Positions 26,535-33,310 of a stretch of DNA of 33,310 nucleotides are shown piece by piece. Origin of the DNA: Verrucomicrobiales bacterium (GTDB taxonomy: Bacteria; Verrucomicrobiota; Verrucomicrobiia; Verrucomicrobiales; DEV007); contig PBSY01000022.1 in assembly GCA_002726915.1 (NCBI GenBank), positions 77,102-110,411 of the forward strand, written 5' to 3'. Position numbers and translations under genes: made by a program. Numbering within the stretch: the first letter of the stretch is position 1; every line of letters starts with the position of its first letter. Below the pieces are notes generated by a model. It saw only the letters and a list, made by a program, of their open reading frames with translations. It was not told where the DNA came from and did not search any database.

Positions 26535-27967
26535 AGACTCGCCGCGCAGTTCTTTTTCTACTGCTCAGCCTTAGCGTGGGCTTTGGTTCCGCGGCGATCC
26601 CATCCTCTGCCGAGCCTCGCCCCGATATCCTCTTTATCGTAATCGATGATATGAATGACTGGATCTCGCTTCTAGATCCGGAATCACCGATTCAAACTCC
26701 CAATCTGGAGCGTCTCGCCAAACGTGGCAGCCTCTTCACGAAGGCCTATTGCGCTTCGCCTGCCTGCAATCCCTCCCGCGTCGCAACCCTGACGGGACTG
26801 CGTCCAACGACCAGTGGCGTTTACGGGAACAAGAGTAATTGGCGCAAGGCGCTGCCGGGGCGAAAGACCATCATGCAGCAGTTTCGGGCTGCGGGTTATG
26901 AAGTGAAGGGTGCTGGGAAGATCTTTCATCACCACCTCGACGGGGCGTTTCACGACGACGCGTCATTCAATGAGTTTCAGCCTATGGCAACGCAGAATAT
27001 GCCGGAAGAGAAGTTGAATGGTAGGCCGGGTTATGGCTCGTCCAATACGGACTGGGGTGAGTGGCCGCCGGCAGAAACGGACACAATCGATTTCAAGACG
27101 GCCGACTACTGCATAGAGGTGTTGCAGGGAGACCGAAGTGAGCCACCACTTTTTCTTGCCTGTGGGATCTTCAAGCCTCATTCACCGTTTTTTGCACCAG
27201 CCATCTACCACGAGCCTTATCTCGGGATGGAACTTCCGATACGGAATCCGGATGACTGGGACGACCTGCCTTCGGGAGCCAATGACTTAATGAATTCAAA
27301 GCGTTGGTTTTGGGCTGGCATGATGGGAGTGGAAGTCAAATCTCCGGGATCCTACCAGCGATTCATCGAAGCTTATGCTGCTTGTTGTGCCTTTGCTGAT
27401 GCTCAGTTGGGGCGCGTCCTCGACGCGCTCGATTCTAATCCTCGCGGGAAAGAAACCGTTGTCGTCTTGTGGTCGGATCACGGCTTTCATCTGGGTGAGA
27501 AAGATCACATCGAAAAGTTTGCGCTTTGGGAAAAAGCGAATCGCATTCCCATGATAGTGGTTGCACCCGGCGTCGCCACCCCGGGAAGTGTCTGTGATGC
27601 ACCGGTTGATTTGACTGCCTTGTATCCCACCCTGTTGGAATTGGCAGGGTTGCCTGAAGACAAAAAAGCGGATGGTTACAGCCTTGTTCCGCAACTGAAG
27701 AATCCCGGCCGCAAGCGCCCGATACCGGCGCTAATGACCTATAGCAAAGGCAATCATGCGGTGCGAACGGACCGCTGGCGCTACATTCGCTATTCCGATG
27801 GCACAGAGGAACTTTACGATCACGAGGTGGATCCTGATGAGTGGGCTAACGTGGCTTCCGCTCCGGAGCATGTTGCTGTTTTGAAAGAACACCGGAAGTG
27901 GCTCTTCAGGGTTGAGGCTGATCCCGTCGGTGATTTAAAACGAAAACCCAAGATGAAAACGAAATGA
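26531..27967 (+). CDS. Exported iduronate-2-sulfatase-like sulfatase (CNPSR), tandem paralogue
   Basis: A 478-residue sulfatase with signal peptide (MKTRRAVLFLLLSLSVGFGS). Motifs are ILFIVIDDMNDWIS, ACNPSRVATLTG (C79), VKGAGKIFHHHLDG, FLACGIFKPHSPFF and VVLWSDHGFHLGEKDHIEK. The parallel blocks in the upstream enzyme show they are paralogues. Differences around the substrate pocket (for example DHIEKFALWEKANRIPM against GHWHKTTLWEEATRVPL) suggest different regioselectivity. ATG 26531 is taken because it makes an ATGA overlap with the stop before and begins a signal peptide; an earlier in-frame codon would overlap by 60 bases. The stop overlaps the start of the kelch-symporter gene, again ATGA. 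Substrate is unknown. Confidence 0.92.
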   Translation: MKTRRAVLFLLLSLSVGFGSAAIPSSAEPRPDILFIVIDDMNDWISLLDPESPIQTPNLERLAKRGSLFTKAYCASPACNPSRVATLTGLRPTTSGVYGNKSNWRKALPGRKTIMQQFRAAGYEVKGAGKIFHHHLDGAFHDDASFNEFQPMATQNMPEEKLNGRPGYGSSNTDWGEWPPAETDTIDFKTADYCIEVLQGDRSEPPLFLACGIFKPHSPFFAPAIYHEPYLGMELPIRNPDDWDDLPSGANDLMNSKRWFWAGMMGVEVKSPGSYQRFIEAYAACCAFADAQLGRVLDALDSNPRGKETVVVLWSDHGFHLGEKDHIEKFALWEKANRIPMIVVAPGVATPGSVCDAPVDLTALYPTLLELAGLPEDKKADGYSLVPQLKNPGRKRPIPALMTYSKGNHAVRTDRWRYIRYSDGTEELYDHEVDPDEWANVASAPEHVAVLKEHRKWLFRVEADPVGDLKRKPKMKTK

Positions 27968-30603
27968 AGGGCCGAGTTGGAACTGCGCTGGCCGGGATAA
28001 TCTGTCTGGTGGCTAATGTTGTCGCCACCGCCGAAGACCTGTCTGTCGGGGTGGGGCTGATTCAATGGCATTCACTCCCAAAGCTTCCTGATACTCACGG
28101 GCTGGCTGGTCCGTTTGCCGGTAAAATTGGCGAATCGCTGGTCGTTGCCGGTGGGGCCAATTTCCCAAAGGCACCGCCGTGGGAGGGTGGTAAGAAGGTC
28201 TGGCATGATCGTATCTTTGTTTACTCAGCTGAGCAGAACTCGTGGATAGTTTCAGAGACGAGGCTTCCGCAATCACTAGCTTACGGGGTGTCGCTGACAC
28301 TCCCAGGGCGTGCTTCTGTGGTGTTACTGGGGGGCAGTGATCAGGAGAACGTTCCCACCACTACGGCGATGGAATTGCGATTGGTTTCGGGGAACGTGAC
28401 CCTGACCGAATTGCCTCCGCTCCCCGTTCCCCTTGCTGAAATGAGTGGGGAGGCGATTGGCAACGCGCTTTACCTTTTTTCGGGACGAACCAGCGAAAAA
28501 ACATCTCAGACTCTGTTTCAAATCGACCTCGATGCCATCAAGCCCCAATGGAAGGCTTTGCCATGGCCCGGTGAGGCCAGAGGGCGCATGCATTCCATCG
28601 CTGGGAAGCAAGATGGGAAGCTTTACTGGTTTGGGGGTCGCGACGGAATGTCTGAAGGTTCTATTCCCTTTTCTGAAGATCGTATGGAACCCGAGAGTCT
28701 CGACTTTCTCAGGGACTGTTATTGCTTTGATCCAGCTACGACTGAATGGGAGCATTTGGCGGATCTTCCCGCTGGCCTCTCTGCGGCCCCGTCTCCAGCG
28801 GTTTCAGTCGGAGAAGCACACCTTCTCATCCTTGGTGGCGTGACCGTAAATTTTTTAAAAGAACAGTTAAGGGCGCGCCCTGAGTTGAATGGGCAGGGTC
28901 ATGAGCACCCCGGATTTCCAAGGACGGTTTGGGGGTATCATACCGTCACTAATACCTGGGCGCCAGTGGATGAAATTCCCCTGGAGTTCGAAGCGCCGGT
29001 CACTGTGCCGGTGGTGATGGCTGACGCGAACACTTTCTTAATTTCGTCGGGAGAAATTAAGCCAGGAGTGAGAACACGGCAGGTCATTCGCGGTCAAGTC
29101 GAGTCCAACCGTGCTTCCTTTGGAGTGGTCAATTGGATTGTGGTCGCGGTTTATCTGCTCGCCATGGTGGCGGTCGGCTACGGATTCATGAGGCGCGAAT
29201 CTGCTGCTTCGACCGATGCCTACTTCCGAGGGGGTCAGCGGGTGCCATGGTGGGTGGCTGGTCTTTCAATTTTCGCAACGATGCTGTCGGCAATCACTTT
29301 TATGGCGATTCCGGCGAAAGCCTATGCCGAGAACCTCAACTTCTGGATCGGACAGTGGGCCATGGTGCTGATCGTGCCGCTGGTGGTCCTTTTTTATCTC
29401 CCGTATTTTCGAAAACTGAATATCACTTCGGCCTACGAGTTTCTCGAGAACCGTTTTAATCTTGCTTCGCGTTTGGTAGCCAGCGCTTTGTTCATGCTCT
29501 TTCACGTGGGGCGGGTTGCCATCGTGCTCTACCTGCCGGCCCTTGCGCTATCGAGTGCAACGGATATCAACATTTACGCGGCTATTCTTGCCATCGGCTT
29601 GCTTTGCATCATCTACACTGTCATGGGTGGCATCGAAGCTGTGGTCTGGACAGATGCGATTCAGGCGTTGGTTCTATTAGGGGGAGCACTTCTTTGTCTT
29701 TTGATCGTGATTTTCAATCTCGATGGTGGCATGGGCACGCTTGTCAGTATCGCTGGGGAAGATGGAAAGGGACTAGTCGCTGACTGGAACGGTTTCGACT
29801 TCAGCTCCTCGACGAACTCCGGTTGGGTGATCTTTCTTGGGTTCCTATTTGCTTCGCTGCCATCCTACACAGCGGGCCAAGATGTGGTGCAGCGATACGT
29901 GACGACTCCGAGTGAGAAAGACGCGGCGCGTTCTCTCTGGCTCAATCTTCCGATGGCTTTGTTAGGCTCCTTGCTCTTCTTTGGCTTAGGAACCGCACTC
30001 TATGCTTTCTACAAAACTCAGCCTGAATTGCTCGACCCCACCCTTGAGCGAAATGACGGCATCCTTCCTTTCTTTATCCTTCAGAATCTGCCAGTCGGCG
30101 TAGCTGGTTTGATCGTGGCCGGAATTTTTGCGGCGGCCCAATCGACTATTTCTAGTTCGTTGAACTCGGTTGCGACCGCCTTTGTGACCGACTATTACGG
30201 TCGGATTTTGAAACCGCAATCGCCGGATGCATTACGTCTTGCTGTGGCGCGACGAATTGTGATCGTTCTAGGCCTCATTGGAATTGTTCTCGCCTCGTGG
30301 ATCTCAGCGACGGGCATCAAGTCAGCGTTCGACGCATTCAATACATTCATCGGCATGGCACTTGGGCCAGTGGGGGGCATGTTTTTTATTGGCGTATTTG
30401 TGAAGAGGGCGTCAGGGGCAGTCGCCTTGATCGGAGCAGTGGTGGGATTCCTTATCGTGTTAGCTCTTCATTTTGCGAGGCAGGCAGGAGCGATCGATCT
30501 CTGGCCGATTCTCAATGGTATGATTAGTTTTGTCGTCACCGTTGTGGTGGGAGCGCTTGTGGGACTTTTAAAGCGACAGACCGCGTCATTGGAGGACGCT
30601 TAG
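27964..30603 (+). CDS. NanM-like kelch mutarotase fused to sodium:solute symporter
   Basis: An 879-residue fusion. After a signal peptide (about 1-23) residues 24-380 form a kelch propeller like N-acetylneuraminate epimerase NanM: LPKLPDTHGLAGPFAGKIG, VVAGGANFP...WEGGKKVWHDRIFVY, LYWFGGRDG, LLILGGVT. NanM converts alpha- to beta-sialic acid in the periplasm. Residues from about 388 to 875 are a sodium:solute symporter with roughly thirteen membrane segments (NWIVVAVYLLAMVAVGYG first; DAYFRGGQRVPWW, YEFLENRFN, YTVMGGIEAVVWTD are family blocks). A periplasmic N-terminal domain agrees with the expected outward N-terminus of this family. The gene closes the operon, and its start overlaps the stop of the sulfatase (ATGA). 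Sialic acid as transported sugar is inferred from the fused domain and neighbours. Confidence 0.9.
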   Translation: MKGRVGTALAGIICLVANVVATAEDLSVGVGLIQWHSLPKLPDTHGLAGPFAGKIGESLVVAGGANFPKAPPWEGGKKVWHDRIFVYSAEQNSWIVSETRLPQSLAYGVSLTLPGRASVVLLGGSDQENVPTTTAMELRLVSGNVTLTELPPLPVPLAEMSGEAIGNALYLFSGRTSEKTSQTLFQIDLDAIKPQWKALPWPGEARGRMHSIAGKQDGKLYWFGGRDGMSEGSIPFSEDRMEPESLDFLRDCYCFDPATTEWEHLADLPAGLSAAPSPAVSVGEAHLLILGGVTVNFLKEQLRARPELNGQGHEHPGFPRTVWGYHTVTNTWAPVDEIPLEFEAPVTVPVVMADANTFLISSGEIKPGVRTRQVIRGQVESNRASFGVVNWIVVAVYLLAMVAVGYGFMRRESAASTDAYFRGGQRVPWWVAGLSIFATMLSAITFMAIPAKAYAENLNFWIGQWAMVLIVPLVVLFYLPYFRKLNITSAYEFLENRFNLASRLVASALFMLFHVGRVAIVLYLPALALSSATDINIYAAILAIGLLCIIYTVMGGIEAVVWTDAIQALVLLGGALLCLLIVIFNLDGGMGTLVSIAGEDGKGLVADWNGFDFSSSTNSGWVIFLGFLFASLPSYTAGQDVVQRYVTTPSEKDAARSLWLNLPMALLGSLLFFGLGTALYAFYKTQPELLDPTLERNDGILPFFILQNLPVGVAGLIVAGIFAAAQSTISSSLNSVATAFVTDYYGRILKPQSPDALRLAVARRIVIVLGLIGIVLASWISATGIKSAFDAFNTFIGMALGPVGGMFFIGVFVKRASGAVALIGAVVGFLIVLALHFARQAGAIDLWPILNGMISFVVTVVVGALVGLLKRQTASLEDA

Positions 30604-31616
30604 AGGTTTCCAATGATCTCCAACGCTCGATCCATCATCTCGTCTGTAATGTCCTTGTGAGTGACAAGGCGCATCCGACGGGGACCCATCGCGACGGTGA
30701 GAATGTCTTCGCTGGACAAACGTTCCATGGCAGATGTCAGGGCTTCCGGCGTTTCAAAATCGAACATAACCAGGTTGGTTTCGGGAGTAAGGGTGTTTCC
30801 GGACAGCGATGAAACGGCGAGAGCTTCACTGAGACGCTCGGCGTTGCAATGATCATCGGCCAACCGCTCGATATTGTTCTTCAGGGCAAACAATCCTGCC
30901 GCCGCAAGATAACCGGCCTGGCGCATGCCGCCGCCGAAAGCTTTGCGCATGCGGTTGGCTTCCTTAATGAAATCAGCCCCTCCCAGCAGGAGAGAACCTA
31001 CCGGGGCGCCGAGTCCCTTTGAGAGGCAGACGGAAATACTGTCGAAAACCTCGCCAAAGTCTCGAGGCGTTTCTGCTGTTTCGACGATCGCGTTGAAAAC
31101 GCGCGCCCCGTCGAGATGGAGGCGGAGATCGTGTTCGAGGCAGATCGAACTGATGTGTCGGATCTCATCGAAGTCCCAGATCGTTCCACCACCCTTGTTG
31201 CAGGTGTTCTCAATCGAAACGAGACGAGTGCGCGGGTAATGAGGATCGTCGGGGTTGATCGCCGCCGCTACGTCTTTGGCTGAGAAGCGACCGCCGTCGC
31301 CGTGCATCAGCTTGCAGGAAATGCCCGAGTGCAAGGCAGCGCCGCCGCCTTCATACACGTAGACGTGAGCGGTCTCATCGCAGATCATCTGGTCGCCCGG
31401 ACGCGTGTGCGACTTGATCGCAATCTGGTTGCTCATCGTACCGGACGGGCAGAAGAGCGCACCCTCCATTCCGAAGAGATGCGCCGCGAAAGACTCCAGT
31501 TCCAGCACTGTAGGATCGTCTCCGAATACCGCATCGCCCACCTCTGCCGCGGGCATCGCCTCAAGCATGGCCGGGCAGGGCCGGGTGACAGTGTCGCTGC
31601 GGAAATCGATCTGCAT
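30600..31616 (-). CDS. ltaE: Low-specificity threonine aldolase family protein
   Basis: A 338-residue PLP enzyme that splits L-threonine or L-allo-threonine into glycine and acetaldehyde. Visible features are IDFRSDTVTRP at the N-terminus, FCPSGTMSNQIA (cofactor phosphate loop), DETAHVY with the stacking His84, LHLDGARVFNA (D169, cofactor N1 contact) and the PLP lysine in VCLSKGLGAPVGS (K200). ATG 31616 is chosen because MQIDFRSD is the usual family start; TTG 31643 would add nine residues. No signal peptide, so cytoplasmic. The gene converges on the kelch-symporter gene and the two stop codons share bases 30601-30602. It appears unrelated to the sialic acid locus. Confidence 0.92.
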   Translation of the reverse strand: MQIDFRSDTVTRPCPAMLEAMPAAEVGDAVFGDDPTVLELESFAAHLFGMEGALFCPSGTMSNQIAIKSHTRPGDQMICDETAHVYVYEGGGAALHSGISCKLMHGDGGRFSAKDVAAAINPDDPHYPRTRLVSIENTCNKGGGTIWDFDEIRHISSICLEHDLRLHLDGARVFNAIVETAETPRDFGEVFDSISVCLSKGLGAPVGSLLLGGADFIKEANRMRKAFGGGMRQAGYLAAAGLFALKNNIERLADDHCNAERLSEALAVSSLSGNTLTPETNLVMFDFETPEALTSAMERLSSEDILTVAMGPRRMRLVTHKDITDEMMDRALEIIGNL

Positions 31617-31707
31617 AGATGGGAAGAGATGGAGTTTAGGCAAGCTCTGCTACCATCTTACAGCCACAGAAAATGCCAATCTACCGTTCGTTGAAAATCG
31701 AACCTGC

Positions 31708-33030
31708 TTATCCAAAGGAATAGGGTGCTCGGTATTCGCGCGTGAGCCATGCCGGATCACCGGTGCCTCCGGCGAATTGGTTGGTTTCTGGATTCCACTT
31801 CACGTTCGCATTGAAGTAGTAGCCGATGTTCATGAGGTGACAGCATATCGCGGAACCACCGCCAACGACTTCATCCGTTATCGGCTTGGTGCGGTTGGCA
31901 ACGGCCTGAAGGAAGTCCGGCACGTGTCCAACGCTTTTGTAGAGTTTAATCTCGGCGGTTTCGAGAAATTCCCGTTCCGCGAGAGTGTATTGTGAGGTTA
32001 CCGATTTATCTTCTTTGCTGAGTGCTCTGTATTTCTCATCGCCATCGATGGTGAGGGCAAACTTGCCGCGGGAAACCTGGACGACGCCCTTAGATCCGTG
32101 GAATTCGACTCCGATTCCACCGCCGTGGGTAACGGTGACTCCGTTCGCGTATTTCAGCGTACAGCCGCGTTTCGCCTCGGGGTCCTCCGGAGGAATGACT
32201 TCGATGGGGCCTGAGCCATCCATGCCAAGTCCCCACTGAGCGATATCGAGGTGATGAGCACCCCAGTCGGTGACCATACCACCGCCAAATTCGCGGTAGT
32301 TTCTCCAACGGGGGAAATTATTGTGAAGGCCCCGGGGGCTCAGAATGGAATGGTAGGCGCGTTTCGGCGCTGGCCCTAGCCAACGCTCCCAGTCAAGGCC
32401 TGGCTCCATTTCCTCTTCTGGCAAATCACAAGGTCTACCGGGATCACCAAAACTGCATTCGACACGTTCGATCTCGCCAATGACGCCATTGCGAACCAGT
32501 TCGCAGGCGACGCGGAATTCCTTGGAGGAACGTTGCATCGAGCCGGTCTGGAGAACACGACCATTTTTTTCCACCTCGTCAATGACGGTAACGGCCTCGA
32601 AGATGTTGTGAGTCAGCGGCTTTTCACAATACACGTCTTTGCCGGAGCGCAGCGCAGCGACAGTCGGGATGGCATGCCAGTGGTCGGGGGTAGCGATGCA
32701 GACTGCATCGATGTCATCGCGGGCGATGATGTCCTCGTATTTTGTTGTCGCGACGCACTCGATATCGAGGCCTTTCTTGGCATTCTGTTCATCAACCCCT
32801 ACCTTGGCATCCTTGAGGCGGGTTTGATCGACGTCACAGACGGAAACAACATGTGTGCCGTGGCTCATGAAATTTCGAAGTAGTCCGCGGTTCTGCTTAC
32901 CCATGCCGATGAAGCCCATGCGAAGAGGCTTGGGTGAGGCGTCCTGGGCAGAGAGGCCTAGCGGGAGTATCAATGGAGCCGCGGCGGCGCCTGCAGAAGT
33001 CTTGATAAAGTTTCGACGAGAATTGTCCAT
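31708..33030 (-). CDS. Tat-exported Gfo/Idh/MocA-family oxidoreductase
   Basis: A 440-residue NAD(P)-dependent oxidoreductase. ATG 33030 gives a typical Tat signal: MDNSRRNFIKTSAGAAAAP, with R5-R6 and an alanine-rich core. The nucleotide site is MGFIGMGKQNRGLL at about 38-51, followed by IATPDHWHAI and the canonical catalytic EKPLTHN motif. FGGGMVTDWGAHHLDIAQWGLG in the C-terminal half is the family's substrate-side segment. It differs from the protein at 471-1961, which has QKP, so the two are distant paralogues. It lies upstream of the threonine aldolase on the same strand with a 91-base gap. Its substrate is unknown; many relatives oxidise sugars released by neighbouring glycan-degrading enzymes. 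Confidence 0.9.
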   Translation of the reverse strand: MDNSRRNFIKTSAGAAAAPLILPLGLSAQDASPKPLRMGFIGMGKQNRGLLRNFMSHGTHVVSVCDVDQTRLKDAKVGVDEQNAKKGLDIECVATTKYEDIIARDDIDAVCIATPDHWHAIPTVAALRSGKDVYCEKPLTHNIFEAVTVIDEVEKNGRVLQTGSMQRSSKEFRVACELVRNGVIGEIERVECSFGDPGRPCDLPEEEMEPGLDWERWLGPAPKRAYHSILSPRGLHNNFPRWRNYREFGGGMVTDWGAHHLDIAQWGLGMDGSGPIEVIPPEDPEAKRGCTLKYANGVTVTHGGGIGVEFHGSKGVVQVSRGKFALTIDGDEKYRALSKEDKSVTSQYTLAEREFLETAEIKLYKSVGHVPDFLQAVANRTKPITDEVVGGGSAICCHLMNIGYYFNANVKWNPETNQFAGGTGDPAWLTREYRAPYSFG

Positions 33031-33225
33031 AGGCAGATAAGTTAGACGGAAGGGTTGGGAAAAACCATTTTTTTTCAACTGCCGATCTTTCGATTAAGTT
33101 CGCTTTTACCTGGCGCCGACAGCCCTGCCTTGCCAATCGAACCGCGGATCGTGCCTTGATCTACTCTCGTTTTCGGCCTTTGGTTGCTTTCCCGACCATT
33201 TTTATCCAGAAACGTATACTTCGTG

Positions 33226-33310
33226 ATGAATCGAGACCAGCCTTCTCAATGTCCCTTTTCGGCAGGGGAAAAGGCGGCGCAGCCATCATTAGAAGGTTAT
33301 AATCTGCGAT
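33226..33310 (+). CDS. 5' end of an unidentified gene (runs off window)
   Basis: ATG 33226 opens a frame that has no stop before the window ends, giving 28 codons (MNRDQPSQCPFSAGEKAAQP and on to GYNLR). I do not recognise the protein. The start has no signal peptide and only a weak ribosome site. It is divergent from the Gfo/Idh gene across 195 bases, where I see no firm promoter. It may be a real gene start or a chance frame. Confidence 0.35.
   Translation, partial: MNRDQPSQCPFSAGEKAAQPSLEGYNLR

Noticed and set aside
31302-31995. Plus-strand frames spanning the threonine aldolase start and the Gfo/Idh end
   Set aside because: They are shadows of two clear minus-strand genes.

Overview
The window looks like a chromosomal segment of a PVC-group bacterium, most likely a marine or mucus-associated member of Verrucomicrobiota. 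I infer this from gene families rather than from a marker gene: a planctomycete-type cytochrome c/DUF1549/DUF1553 protein paired with a DUF1501 protein, Tat-exported Gfo/Idh/MocA oxidoreductases, ThuA-like and DUF1080 (3-keto-disaccharide hydrolase) proteins, and many exported sulfatases. I see no rRNA, tRNA, CRISPR array, transposase or phage gene. Genus cannot be fixed from the sequence alone.

Layout. 1-408 is the 3' end of an ApbE-like flavin transferase. 471-6774 is a co-directional run: Tat-exported Gfo/Idh oxidoreductase, ankyrin lipoprotein, cytochrome/DUF1549/DUF1553 protein, DUF1501 protein. A ThuA-like protein (6883-8094) follows, convergent with a minus-strand pair of DUF1080 protein and sulfatase (8170-10466). 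The 426-base gap 10467-10892 holds a decayed SufE-like fragment. Next come a MATE exporter, an intact SufE, a PhoD-like metallophosphatase and an ecotin-like protease inhibitor (10893-15792).

15817-30603 is the most interesting part. On the minus strand lie a sialate O-acetylesterase and an N-acetylneuraminate lyase. Divergent from the lyase is a GntR/FCD regulator that starts a six-gene plus-strand operon: sulfatase, double-sulfatase fusion, BNR/Asp-box sialidase, two tandem iduronate-2-sulfatase-like enzymes, and a fusion of a NanM-type kelch mutarotase to a sodium:solute symporter. Five of the six junctions are 4-base ATGA start/stop overlaps. Together these genes read as a single route: sulfate removal (five sulfatase domains on four proteins), O-acetyl removal, sialic acid release, anomer conversion joined to uptake, then cleavage to ManNAc and pyruvate. 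A 12-bp palindrome overlapping the regulator's predicted promoter suggests autoregulation. I infer a locus for sulfated and O-acetylated sialoglycans; the exact glycan is unknown.

The right end holds a minus-strand low-specificity threonine aldolase, whose stop overlaps the symporter stop, a second Tat-exported Gfo/Idh oxidoreductase, and the first codons of an unidentified gene running off the end. Shine-Dalgarno sequences are weak before many genes, so several starts were chosen from signal peptides, Tat motifs and ATGA overlaps.
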